DNA of 15,039 nucleotides from Treponema sp. (GCA_031272575.1 JAISTO010000154.1:1-15039), one strand, 5' to 3'; counted from the first letter of the stretch, positions 1 through 7,528 are shown. Notes: generated by a model not told the origin, from the sequence alone. Numbers and translations: made by a program.

Positions 1-38
1 ACCGAACTACGCAATCTATTGAAAAAAGGGCCATTTTG

Positions 39-114
39 GTAGAGATTCCGCGATGGAGAGGGGAACCTTCGCAGCGAAGCTGCTCGGTCCCGTTTCCAAG
101 TCGCGGAATGACGG
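39..114 (+). repeat. REP-like palindromic repeat, expanded copy
   Basis: The arms ATTCCGCGA (45-53) and TCGCGGAAT (101-109) are perfect inverted copies of each other. They belong to the repeat family also found at 3882, 8451, 14751 and 14809. A GTAG tetranucleotide lies just to the left (39-42) and GACGG follows on the right (110-114), as at 3878-3909. The other full copies have a 5-nt loop; this one has 47 nt between the arms. That interior contains its own small hairpin, CTTCG/CGAAG around CAG (67-79). It lies directly upstream of the phosphofructokinase promoter and contains no credible gene. Bases 1-38 hold nothing I can identify. Confidence 0.7.
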
Positions 115-146
115 TTGGCTCTTTCCTTAACTTGTTGACAGTGCTC

Positions 147-175
147 TTGACACTCCCCCCGCGTTCCGCTATACT
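147..175 (+). promoter_or_regulatory. Sigma-70-type promoter for the pfp operon
   Basis: A perfect -35 box TTGACA (147-152) is followed after exactly 17 bp by TATACT (170-175), one mismatch from the -10 consensus. Transcription would start near 182, giving a leader of about 23 nt that contains the GAGGG ribosome site (196-200) of the phosphofructokinase gene. A second TTGACA sits at 135-140, but it is 29 bp from the -10 box and is not usable with it. Confidence 0.85.
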
Positions 176-204
176 CGCAAAAAATAACAATCACCGAGGG
201 AAAC

Positions 205-1875
205 ATGGAAGTATCTGCACTGCAGAAAGCCCGTTACGGGTACAAGCCGAAACTGCCTGCCGCGCTTGCGGGGGACATTAAGGACATTGCGGTCACGCTG
301 GGGGCCGCGGGCGAGGCGGCCTCCGACCAGGCCGCGCTGCGCGAAATCTTCGCGCGGTCTTACGGGAAGCCGCTGGCCGCCATAGGCCCGGGGAACAACG
401 CCGCGGCCGGCAAAGCGCTGCGCGTGGGGGTGGTGCTCTCAGGCGGCCAGGCCCCGGGCGGCCACAACGTCATCGCCGGGCTCTACGACGGGCTCAAGAA
501 GGGGAACCCCGCGTCCGAACTGGTCGGGTTCCTGGGGGGGCCCGCCGGCCTCATCGAAAACAAAACGCTCCCGCTCAGCGGGGATGTCATCGACGCGTAC
601 CGCAACACCGGCGGTTTCGACATCATCGGGTCGGGCCGCACGAAGATTGAAACACCCGAGCAGTTCGCCGCCTCGCTCGCGACGGCGCGCGCCCTGCGCC
701 TCGACGCCATCGTCATCATCGGGGGGGACGACTCGAACACGAACGCGGCCCTGCTTGCCGAGTACTTCCTGCGGGAGGCCGGCGCGTCAGGCAAAGCGAT
801 TCAGGTGATCGGCTGCCCCAAGACGATAGACGGCGACCTCAAGAACGCGCACATCGAGGCCTCGTTCGGCTTCGACACGGCCTGCAAAACGTACAGCGAA
901 CTCATAGGCAACATAGAGCGGGACGCGAACAGCGCGCGCAAGTACTGGCATTTCATCAAACTAATGGGGCGCTCGGCAAGCCACATCGCGCTCGAGTGCG
1001 CGCTGCAAACCCAGCCCAATGTCTGCCTCATCTCGGAGGAGGTCTCCGCGAAGGGCCTCTCCCTTGCGGACCTGGCCGCGCAGATAAGCGACTCGGTCGT
1101 GAAGCGGGCCGCGCGGGGCGACCACTTCGGGGTCGCGCTTATCCCCGAGGGCCTCGTGGAGTTCGTCCCCGAAATGAAGGCGCTGATCGCGGAACTGAAC
1201 GACATCGCGGCCTCTCACGGCGCGGAACTGGAGGCCCTGTCCACCTTTACCGAGCAGATGGGTTACCTCAAAGGGAAACTATCCCCGTCATCATTTAAGG
1301 TGATAGAAACCCTGCCGGAGGAGATTGCCCGTCAACTTTTAATGGAGCGGGACCCGCACGGCAACGTGCAGGTGTCCCTCATCGAGACGGAAAAACTGCT
1401 CGTCGGTTTGGTGAAAAAAACACTCGCCGCGCTCAAGGCGGAGGGCGTTTATAAAGGGAAGTTCAGCGCGCTGGGGCACTTCTTCGGCTACGAGGGCCGC
1501 TGCGCGTTCCCGTCCAACTTCGACGCGGACTACTGCTACAGCCTGGGCTACACCGCGTTCGTGCTCATCGCGGCCGGGCTCACGGGCTACCTGTCCAGTG
1601 TGCGCAACCTGGCGGCCCCGGCCGCGCAGTGGCAGGCTGGCGGTATCCCCCTCACCATGATGATGCACATCGAGCAGCGCCGCGGCGAAAAAAAGCCGGT
1701 GATCAAAAAGGCGCTGGTCGAACTGGAGGGGGGCCCCTTCAAGGCGTTCGCGGCCCAGCGTGACCAATGGGCGGTCGAGACCTGCTATCGCTTCCCCGGC
1801 GCGATCCAGTACTACGGTCCGGCGGAGGTCTGCGATCAGCCCTCACTCACCTTAATGTATGAAGCAAAACATTGA
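205..1875 (+). CDS. pfp: Pyrophosphate-dependent 6-phosphofructokinase, long form
   Basis: This enzyme phosphorylates fructose 6-phosphate to fructose 1,6-bisphosphate with pyrophosphate instead of ATP. The reaction is reversible and serves cytoplasmic glycolysis and gluconeogenesis. The 556-residue length fits the long PPi-PFK class of spirochaetes and plants, not the roughly 320-residue ATP enzymes. Visible motifs are GGQAPGGHN (80-88, phosphate loop), GGDDSNTN (173-180), PKTIDGDL (205-212, catalytic TIDGD), MGRSASH (254-260, sugar-phosphate site) and YEGRCAFPSNFDADY (429-443). The second Asp of GGDD, where ATP enzymes have Gly, and the Lys in PKTIDGD are known markers of PPi specificity. 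The ATG at 205 is supported by GAGGG five bases upstream. The gene is first in an operon: its end overlaps the radical SAM gene by 17 nt. Identification is firm. Confidence 0.95.
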   Translation: MEVSALQKARYGYKPKLPAALAGDIKDIAVTLGAAGEAASDQAALREIFARSYGKPLAAIGPGNNAAAGKALRVGVVLSGGQAPGGHNVIAGLYDGLKKGNPASELVGFLGGPAGLIENKTLPLSGDVIDAYRNTGGFDIIGSGRTKIETPEQFAASLATARALRLDAIVIIGGDDSNTNAALLAEYFLREAGASGKAIQVIGCPKTIDGDLKNAHIEASFGFDTACKTYSELIGNIERDANSARKYWHFIKLMGRSASHIALECALQTQPNVCLISEEVSAKGLSLADLAAQISDSVVKRAARGDHFGVALIPEGLVEFVPEMKALIAELNDIAASHGAELEALSTFTEQMGYLKGKLSPSSFKVIETLPEEIARQLLMERDPHGNVQVSLIETEKLLVGLVKKTLAALKAEGVYKGKFSALGHFFGYEGRCAFPSNFDADYCYSLGYTAFVLIAAGLTGYLSSVRNLAAPAAQWQAGGIPLTMMMHIEQRRGEKKPVIKKALVELEGGPFKAFAAQRDQWAVETCYRFPGAIQYYGPAEVCDQPSLTLMYEAKH

Positions 1876-3052
1876 TGTAGTGCCCATGCTCTTCTTCAAA
1901 AACGCGGGCCTCTCCGGGAAGATGGCGTACGGTTTTTGGAAGATGGGCTTAACGCAGGCCATGCCGAAGCGGAGCAGGGGGCGCAACCACATGAATCACC
2001 TCTGCCTCCTCTATTTCCGCCTCACGCCGCTCTGCAACCTGCACTGCCTTATGTGCGGGCAGCAGGGCGTAAAGGGGGTGCTTAAGGGTGATGTTATGCG
2101 CAGCGAAAGCAAGAGCATAGTACCCCTCGAGCGCTACAAGGAAATCGTGGACGAGATTACGCCCCACCACCCGATCATTTACCTTTGGGGGGGGGAGCCT
2201 TTCCTGTATCCCGATCTTATTCCGCTCGCAAAGTACATGGTCGACAAGGGCCTCTTTGTCAGCGTCAACACGAACGGCACCTTCCTCGAACAGTACGCGG
2301 AGCAGATCGTGCGGGACGGGTGGAGCACTATTTTCGTGTCGCTCGACGCGTTTCAGGATGTGAACGACGCGATGCGGGGCAAGGGTTCCTACGATCGCGT
2401 CGTGCGGGGCTTCGCCGCGCTGAACCGCGCGAAGATCAAATACAAGGCGAGGTATCCGGTGCTCGGCGTGGTCACCACCGTCACCAACATGAATTACCTC
2501 TCGCTCGACCAGTTGGCCGAGGCGAGCAGGGAGTTTCACCTGGGGGTGCATATCATCAACCTGGGCACCTACACGAACAACGCCATTGTGGAAAAACAGC
2601 GCCGCTTCATGAAAGAAAAACTGGACACCGACATCGACTGCCTCGAAGGGTATAACACCGGTTTCAACGAAGGGATCGACGGTCACAAATTATACGATAT
2701 TCTCCAGAATATCCATAATCGCAATTATGGCCACCCGATCATTACGGTGCCGGCCCTGAACCCGGAGAAGATACATCAATACTACTCTGAGTTGGAGGTG
2801 CCGGTACGCGACCACTGCATAGTGCCCTGGTGTCAGGCGAACATCAACTACAACGGGGACGTGCACTTTTGCGCGGACTATCCTGATTATATCCTCGGCA
2901 ACATAAAGGAGCAGTCCTTCAGCGATATTTACAACGGGGATCGGGCGAACAAGTTCCGCAAAGAGATTCACGCCTGCAAGGGGGGGATGTTCCCCGGCTG
3001 TCTGCGCTGCTATCAAAATATGCTCTTCGGGCGGAAGGTCAAGGGGTTTTAG
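1859..3052 (+). CDS. Radical SAM protein with SPASM-like C-terminus, substrate unknown
   Basis: A 397-residue member of the radical SAM superfamily, whose 4Fe-4S cluster cleaves S-adenosylmethionine to start radical chemistry. The signature CX3CX2C is C59, C63 and C66. The SAM-binding GGEP motif is at 111-114. The C-terminal third has further cysteines: C320, C325, then G333 with C338 (GX4C), C373, C381 and C384, plus an LGNI/SFSDIYN stretch typical of SPASM or twitch domains holding extra FeS clusters. About 45 residues precede the core and are not recognised. The start overlaps the end of pfp by 17 nt, and the stop is 7 nt before the phosphodiesterase gene, so all three are probably co-transcribed. 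No peptide precursor gene lies beside it, so a peptide-maturase role has no local support. Nine consecutive G (2187-2195) encode the end of LWGGE. Family is sure; reaction unknown. Confidence 0.85.
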   Translation: MKQNIDVVPMLFFKNAGLSGKMAYGFWKMGLTQAMPKRSRGRNHMNHLCLLYFRLTPLCNLHCLMCGQQGVKGVLKGDVMRSESKSIVPLERYKEIVDEITPHHPIIYLWGGEPFLYPDLIPLAKYMVDKGLFVSVNTNGTFLEQYAEQIVRDGWSTIFVSLDAFQDVNDAMRGKGSYDRVVRGFAALNRAKIKYKARYPVLGVVTTVTNMNYLSLDQLAEASREFHLGVHIINLGTYTNNAIVEKQRRFMKEKLDTDIDCLEGYNTGFNEGIDGHKLYDILQNIHNRNYGHPIITVPALNPEKIHQYYSELEVPVRDHCIVPWCQANINYNGDVHFCADYPDYILGNIKEQSFSDIYNGDRANKFRKEIHACKGGMFPGCLRCYQNMLFGRKVKGF

Positions 3053-3059
3053 CGACGCT

Positions 3060-3866
3060 ATGCGCATACTCATGATAGGTGACGTGGTGGGAGAGCCGGG
3101 GCTTGCGGCGCTCGAAACCCTGCTGCCGCCCCTGCGCCGCGAATGCAGCCCCCGCCTTACCGTGGTGAACGGCGAAAACGCCGCGGAGGGCTTCGGCCTT
3201 AGCGAGGCGTCTTACCGGCGCATCCTCGCCGCGGGGGCGGATGTGGTGACGAGCGGGAATCACGTCTGGGAGAAGCGGGACTTCTGGCCCCTGCTCGAAA
3301 GCGAGAGTCAACTCCTTCGCCCCGCGAACTACCCCCCCGGAACCCCCGGCAAGGGCCTGTGCATAGTGGAAACGGAAAATGCGCCCCCCTGCGTTGTCAT
3401 CAACCTGCAGGGGCGGGAGTTTATGGGCGCCATAGACTGCCCCTTCCGCGCCTTCGACAGGCTGCTGGAATCCCCTGAACTCGCGGGCCTTGAAAAAAAA
3501 ATCATCGTCGTGGATTTTCACGCGGAGTCCGCGGAGGAAAAAGAAGCGCTTTGGTTTTATGTTGACGGAAGGGCGGCACTCGCGGCCGGCACCCACACCC
3601 ATGTGCAGAGCGCGGACGCCCGGGTGCTGAAGGGGGGAACGGGCTGCATAAGCGATCTCGGCATGACCGGCATAGTGGACGGCGTACTCGGCATGGACAA
3701 AGGCAGCTGCCTCAATCGGGCGCGTTCGCAGGTGCTCTACAAGATGGAGTGCGCGAAAGAGGGCGCACCCGCGCTGCAGGGCGCACTCGCGGAAATCGAC
3801 GGGGAAACAGGCAGGGCGCTCTCGCTCCGCGCGATCAATGTCCGCGCCCCGGAAACTTCTTCGTGA
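3060..3866 (+). CDS. ymdB: YmdB/TIGR00282-family metallophosphoesterase
   Basis: A 268-residue cytoplasmic metallophosphoesterase of the TIGR00282 family. Characterised members (Bacillus YmdB, Deinococcus DR1281) are dinuclear-metal phosphodiesterases acting on cyclic nucleotides. The conserved ligand set is visible: D8 (MIGDVVGEPG), E39 and N40 (VNGENAAEG), N67 and H68 (TSGNHVWEKRD, with H68 the expected catalytic acid), H154 (VDFHAE), and H179 with H181 (GTHTHVQSAD). Length and spacing match the family. It is the third gene of the pfp operon, starting 7 nt after the radical SAM stop. A purine-rich AAGGGG lies about 10 nt upstream, inside the previous gene, so translation may be coupled. The stop codon is followed by one C and then 11 G. 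In other bacteria the gene sits beside rny; that context is absent here. The family call is firm; the physiological substrate is open. Confidence 0.92.
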   Translation: MRILMIGDVVGEPGLAALETLLPPLRRECSPRLTVVNGENAAEGFGLSEASYRRILAAGADVVTSGNHVWEKRDFWPLLESESQLLRPANYPPGTPGKGLCIVETENAPPCVVINLQGREFMGAIDCPFRAFDRLLESPELAGLEKKIIVVDFHAESAEEKEALWFYVDGRAALAAGTHTHVQSADARVLKGGTGCISDLGMTGIVDGVLGMDKGSCLNRARSQVLYKMECAKEGAPALQGALAEIDGETGRALSLRAINVRAPETSS

Positions 3867-3867
3867 C

Positions 3868-3966
3868 GGGGGGGGGGGTAGATTCCGCGGTTAAACCGCG
3901 GAATGACGGGGGACGCAAACCGCGGAATGACGGAGGCGGAACGGCCGCGGAATGACGGGGGGGGGG
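3868..3966 (+). repeat. Palindromic REP-like repeat cluster with two poly-G tracts
   Basis: Nearly the whole convergent gap between ymdB and the M30 gene is repeat. It begins with 11 G (3868-3878), whose last G forms GTAG (3878-3881). The perfect palindrome at 3882-3904 follows, with arms ATTCCGCGG and CCGCGGAAT and loop TTAAA. The right half-site CCGCGGAATGACGG recurs at 3896-3909, 3920-3933 and 3945-3958, a spacing of 24 and 25 nt, and the block ends in 10 G (3957-3966). There is no T tract on either strand, so it is not a classical intrinsic terminator, though it could still stabilise 3' ends of both mRNAs. GTAG before a GC-rich foldback is the layout of REP elements. Confidence 0.8.
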
Positions 3967-3968
3967 CG

Positions 3969-5420
3969 TCAGCGGCCCTGCATATCGCCAAAACTTACCG
4001 GATAGCGTTCGGGCAGGGAGTCTACGGGGAAAAGCGTCTCGCCGCCGCTTTCGGACGCTGCCTCCGCCGAGCGGGACACCACGTCGCCCGCAAGGGAGCC
4101 GGTTGACAGGCCTGCCCCCATATTGGTGTTGACATTCAGCGTCAGCAGATAGGCAACAAAATACGGTGTCCAGCTGTAAACGCCGTCTTCGTCGACCGTG
4201 GCCGCGCTGCTGTCTATGGTGAGATACTTGATCGAGGCAGTGTCGGCCAATGTTTTTGTGGTGCGCAGCGTTGAATACATACCCTCGCCCGGGTACAATT
4301 TTGCGGAAGAGCCTGAAAAAGTCATCGTGTTTAAAAAGGCTGCCCGCTTATAGCCGTAATAGCCGCTTGTATTCTGCGCGCGGTTCGCTATCATCCATGT
4401 GGAAAGGAGTTTGTTCCAGTCGGCGAACGCGGGATCGATTCCAGCGGCGGCCGCGGCGGCCACATCCCTATAGTCGCCGTCATTATAATTTTTGATGATA
4501 GCCTTGTAAATGCCCGCGCCGCTTCCGGCGTGTGTTTGCAGCCAGTAGAAAAAGAGCCAGCCGGTGGAGTAGTCCATAAGGCTGCTGTCCCAATGAAAGC
4601 AGGTGTCAATGCGCTCCGCCGTGGAAAGCGAGATACGGGAATTCATGTAATAGTTGTAAGTGTTGATACGGCCGCCCGGGTCCCCGCTGCCGCCCGTGGC
4701 AATGCTGTACAAATACTCCGCGCCCGCGGAGAGCCCTTCGTCAATCCAGGCGGCCTTTGCCTTTCTGCCCTTTGCCGTGGTTTCGGAATAGTTGATTAGG
4801 TGCTGCATCTCGTGCACCATGGTGGCATAGAACGACTCGGTACCCGCCTCGCTGGGATACAGATCGAGAAAGAGCATTTCCGCGTAGTTCGAATGGGAGC
4901 CCGCTTTCATGTGCGTGGGATCGAAGTAGCCTGCCACATAGCCGCCTGAGCCGGTGTAGCCATCCTGAATATCCAGCAGGAGGAAGATGACTTTCCCGTT
5001 TCCGTCGATATCCGTCGTGTCACCAAAATGGGTCTGCAGCAGGGGGAGGGCTTTCGTTTCGAACTCGTCCGCGAGGGCCTGTGCCTGACCAGTGGTCCAT
5101 TTTCCGTCCGCTGGTTTAGCCGCCAGAAGGGAAATATCCCCGTATACGATGCAGTGCCCGGTTTCCACGGCCCTCTGAGCGCTTATCTGGTACCATGCCG
5201 CCGACCCCGAGGCGCTTTGCGCCCAGAACGTCCTCATATCCGCGGCCGGCTCCGGTTCGGCAGACGGATCTTCCGCATCAGTGAGCGGCGTATCCACCGG
5301 GGCAGACACATCGTTTTCCGGTTCAGCAGGTGTTAAGCCTAACAAATCACAGCCTCCAAGGAGGAGCGCGGCAGGCAGGAGGAGGGCGCAAAGCCCGGGG
5401 AAAAAGAGCGTTTGTTTCAT
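3969..5420 (-). CDS. Lipoprotein zinc metalloprotease, M30 (hyicolysin)-like
   Basis: A 483-residue protein that looks like a secreted, lipid-anchored zinc protease of the M30 group. The N-terminus has a basic residue, a hydrophobic stretch and a lipobox LLGGC, with C24 as the expected lipidated residue. An acidic, proline-rich linker (about 31-60) follows. The zinc site is HEMQH at 203-207, with WIDEGLS 18 residues on, giving E228 as the likely third ligand; this HExxH plus WxxEGL layout is typical of M30. No transmembrane segment is seen beyond the signal. It is the last gene of the leftward run, 33 nt after the rlmE stop. AGGA (5430-5433, reverse strand) could be its ribosome site but also lies inside a possible -10 box. 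The substrate is unknown; a role in host or polymer protein degradation would be a guess. Confidence 0.78.
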   Translation of the reverse strand: MKQTLFFPGLCALLLPAALLLGGCDLLGLTPAEPENDVSAPVDTPLTDAEDPSAEPEPAADMRTFWAQSASGSAAWYQISAQRAVETGHCIVYGDISLLAAKPADGKWTTGQAQALADEFETKALPLLQTHFGDTTDIDGNGKVIFLLLDIQDGYTGSGGYVAGYFDPTHMKAGSHSNYAEMLFLDLYPSEAGTESFYATMVHEMQHLINYSETTAKGRKAKAAWIDEGLSAGAEYLYSIATGGSGDPGGRINTYNYYMNSRISLSTAERIDTCFHWDSSLMDYSTGWLFFYWLQTHAGSGAGIYKAIIKNYNDGDYRDVAAAAAAGIDPAFADWNKLLSTWMIANRAQNTSGYYGYKRAAFLNTMTFSGSSAKLYPGEGMYSTLRTTKTLADTASIKYLTIDSSAATVDEDGVYSWTPYFVAYLLTLNVNTNMGAGLSTGSLAGDVVSRSAEAASESGGETLFPVDSLPERYPVSFGDMQGR

Positions 5421-5428
5421 TGACTTAT

Positions 5429-5457
5429 ATCCTAATAAAAAACGGGGAAAAAGTCAA
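5429..5457 (-). promoter_or_regulatory. Possible promoter of the M30 gene
   Basis: On the reverse strand CCCTTGACT has a good -35 box TTGACT (5457-5452), followed after 17 bp by TAGGAT (5434-5429), four of six matches to -10. If real, transcription would start about 2 nt before the ATG, making the mRNA almost leaderless and removing AGGA as a ribosome site. The alternative is read-through from rlmE with AGGA acting in translation. The -35 box overlaps the rlmE stop codon. Confidence 0.35.
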
Positions 5458-6137
5458 GGGGACGGGAGCCGCGAGAGGCAGACCATATAGGTCTCGAAGG
5501 ATGAGGCGCGGCAGGCTTCGGGTTTGAAGCAGCGCACGGTTCCGAAAGCGGCGCGGGCGCGGGCGAGGAGCGGGGCGGTGTCCAGGCCCTGAAAGAGTTT
5601 CGCCGCCAGCGCGCCTCCCGGCGCCAGGCAGTCCTCCGCTATGCGGAGCGCCGTCTCGACGAGCGCGAGGGAGCGGGCCGCGTCTACCGTGCGGTTCCCC
5701 GTCGTGGCCGGAGCCGCGTCCGAGAGCACGAGCCCGTAGGGCTCCCCCGCGCGGACAGCCTCCATGGCCGAAGGCGCTGTCATATCATCCTGAATAAAGG
5801 TGAAGTTTGCTCCGGCGAAGAGGCCGCGGTCGTATTCGCGGGAGAGCGGCGCCAGGTCCACGGCGCGGACGCCTGGCACTTGGGGCGTGATACCGGGGGG
5901 CATGGCGTTGGGGACGGGGGCTTTTGCGTATGCGGCTTTGGCGAAGGCGCGCAGTACGTAGAGGCTCCAACTGCCGGGGGCCGCGCCGAGGTCGAGGACG
6001 CCGCGGCCGCCTTTGCAGCAGGCGAGCAGGTGAAACTTTGCGTCCAGTTCCATCAACTTATAGACGGAACGCGCCGGATACTGCTCCCTGCGCGCTTTTT
6101 GCGCCCAGTAGTCGCTCGCGCGATAATCCGCGGCCAT
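5454..6137 (-). CDS. rlmE: 23S rRNA (uridine-2'-O)-methyltransferase RlmE (FtsJ/RrmJ)
   Basis: A 227-residue SAM-dependent methyltransferase expected to methylate the 2'-O of a uridine in the A loop of 23S rRNA (U2552 in E. coli) during large-subunit assembly. The fold markers are SVYKLME (24-30), the SAM-binding VLDLGAAPGSW (47-57), IQDDMTA (115-121), LSDAAPATTGNR (138-149) and AAKLFQG (178-184). The catalytic K-D-K-E tetrad can be assigned as K27, D140, K180 and E215 (SSFETYMV). The loop after the first motif (about 66-90, rich in Ala and Pro) is longer than in E. coli RlmE. The ATG overlaps the dnaB stop as TGATG, so translation is probably coupled; no strong ribosome site is seen. The call is firm. 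Confidence 0.92.
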   Translation of the reverse strand: MAADYRASDYWAQKARREQYPARSVYKLMELDAKFHLLACCKGGRGVLDLGAAPGSWSLYVLRAFAKAAYAKAPVPNAMPPGITPQVPGVRAVDLAPLSREYDRGLFAGANFTFIQDDMTAPSAMEAVRAGEPYGLVLSDAAPATTGNRTVDAARSLALVETALRIAEDCLAPGGALAAKLFQGLDTAPLLARARAAFGTVRCFKPEACRASSFETYMVCLSRLPSP

Positions 6138-7492
6138 CAGCGCTCGTCCCGCTCGTGTACGCAGGGCACAAAGCGTGTGAATTCCTTTTGGAAGATCACG
6201 TCGATGTCACCGGTCGGGCCGTTCCGCTGCTTGGCAATCTCCAGTTTCAACTTGACGTTGCCGCGCGCCTCTTCGTCTTTTTCCTCGTCGGTTTTGTCTT
6301 TGTCCTGCTTGCTCGTTATGAAGATCACCATATCCGCGTCCTGCTCGATGGCGCCGGACTCCCGTATCGATGCAAGACTCGGCTTCTCTTTTTCCGCTTC
6401 CCGCGTTAATTGCGAAAGCGCGACAATGGGAATCTCCAACTCCCTGGCCAACTGCTTCAGGGACCGGGAAACGTCGGCCATCTGCTGGTAGCGGGGCGTA
6501 CGGGGATCGTCCGTCGTAATAAGCCCCAGATAATCGATAAAGATGATTTTGACCTTCTGCTGTGCGCGGAGTCTGCGCGCCTGCGCCCGCAGATCGAGGA
6601 GCCGCATATTGGGCATATCGACAATATAGAGCGGCGCGTTGTTCATTTTTGCGCCCGCGCTTAAAATGTCATTAAAATTTTTCGTTTGAAAAAACCCGGT
6701 GCTGAGTTTTTGCAGGGATATCTGCGTTTCGCTCGACAGGATACGCATCATCAACTGCTGCGCGGACATTTCGAGAGTTAAAAAAGCAGCGGGGATATTG
6801 TTTTTTATGGTGATGTTCGACGCCATCGTCAGCGCGAGCGCCGTTTTCCCCCTGCTCGGACGCGCCCCGATAATGATGAACTCCGACTTTTGAAAGCCGG
6901 TTGTTTTTTCATCCATGTCGGAAAAGCCTGACGGTACGCCGGTGACCGTTTTTTTTTCCTTATGCGCGTTTTCCAGAAATTCCATAAGGCCGGTCATTAG
7001 TTCCGAAGTACGCTTAACGGTGGTGTTCTGCCGCTCGTTGGACAGGTTGAAGAGGCGCTGCTGAGCCCACTCAAGCAGGTGCAATCCATCCGACGACTGA
7101 TCGTAGGCCGCGAGGCCGATGTTTCCCGAGGTCTGAATGAGCGCCCGCCTGATCGCGCAGTCCTGCACGGCCTGCGCGTAGTACTCGACGTTTGCGGACG
7201 AGGGTACCACATTGCTCAGCGAGGCGACGTAATCGAGCCCTCCGGCCTCGTCGAGGCACTTCGTCTTTTGCAGTTCGCCCGTTACTGTCAGAATATCGGC
7301 TTTGTGTCCGGCATCGAAGACATGGTAAATCGCCTCGCAGACCCGCCGGTTTGAGTTGTAATAAAAGTCGTCGGGGCGCAGGTACGGCTGCACCATCGAA
7401 ACCGCGTTCGGGTCCAGGAACATCGCGCCAAGAACAGCCCGCTCCGCTTCTTCGTTGTGCGGCGGCGCTTGCGGGGTTTTCGTTTCTGCCAT
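6137..7492 (-). CDS. dnaB: Replicative DNA helicase DnaB
   Basis: The hexameric 5'-3' helicase that unwinds DNA at the replication fork and loads with primase. From the ATG at 7492 it is 451 residues, the usual bacterial size. The N-terminal domain starts at PPHNEEAERAVLGAMFLDP. The RecA-like ATPase core has Walker A GARPSRGKT (209-217; family members usually have Met where this has Arg), Walker B IIFIDY (316-321), ALSQLTRE (358-365), IRESGAIEQDAD (376-387) and KQRNGPTG (421-428). A charged insert rich in D, E and K lies at about 395-412. No intein is present. A TTG codon at 7528 extends the frame by 12 residues, but it lies inside the -35 box and I reject it. The chosen ATG is six bases downstream of a -10 box, predicting a leaderless transcript. 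It is coupled to rlmE by TGATG. Confidence 0.95.
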   Translation of the reverse strand: MAETKTPQAPPHNEEAERAVLGAMFLDPNAVSMVQPYLRPDDFYYNSNRRVCEAIYHVFDAGHKADILTVTGELQKTKCLDEAGGLDYVASLSNVVPSSANVEYYAQAVQDCAIRRALIQTSGNIGLAAYDQSSDGLHLLEWAQQRLFNLSNERQNTTVKRTSELMTGLMEFLENAHKEKKTVTGVPSGFSDMDEKTTGFQKSEFIIIGARPSRGKTALALTMASNITIKNNIPAAFLTLEMSAQQLMMRILSSETQISLQKLSTGFFQTKNFNDILSAGAKMNNAPLYIVDMPNMRLLDLRAQARRLRAQQKVKIIFIDYLGLITTDDPRTPRYQQMADVSRSLKQLARELEIPIVALSQLTREAEKEKPSLASIRESGAIEQDADMVIFITSKQDKDKTDEEKDEEARGNVKLKLEIAKQRNGPTGDIDVIFQKEFTRFVPCVHERDER

Positions 7493-7498
7493 AGAGAG

Positions 7499-7528
7499 AG
7501 TATAGCGCAGCGGCACGCGGGGTGTCAA
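7499..7528 (-). promoter_or_regulatory. Promoter of dnaB-rlmE, predicted leaderless start
   Basis: On the reverse strand TTGACA (7528-7523) is followed after 18 bp by TATACT (7504-7499). Only CTCTCT separates the -10 box from the dnaB ATG at 7492, which places the likely first transcribed base on the A of the start codon. No purine-rich ribosome site exists in between. Confidence 0.75.

Noticed and set aside
36..281. Open frame over the left intergenic region and pfp start
   Set aside because: It covers the repeat and promoter, lacks a ribosome site and runs into pfp in another frame.
1949..2686. Long minus-strand open frame opposite the radical SAM gene
   Set aside because: It is a shadow of a GC-rich real gene; the product has no recognisable motif.
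3882..3904. Palindrome as an intrinsic terminator for ymdB or the M30 gene
   Set aside because: No T run follows on either strand, and copies also lie in divergent gaps where no terminator is needed.
3896..3958. Three CCGCGGAATGACGG units as a CRISPR-like array
   Set aside because: Repeats are 14 nt with 10-11 nt spacers, spacers are not diverse, the same unit occurs in palindromes elsewhere, and no cas gene is near.
7493..7528. TTG start giving DnaB 12 extra residues
   Set aside because: The codon lies inside the TTGACA box, so it could not be transcribed from that promoter, and the added residues are not typical of DnaB.
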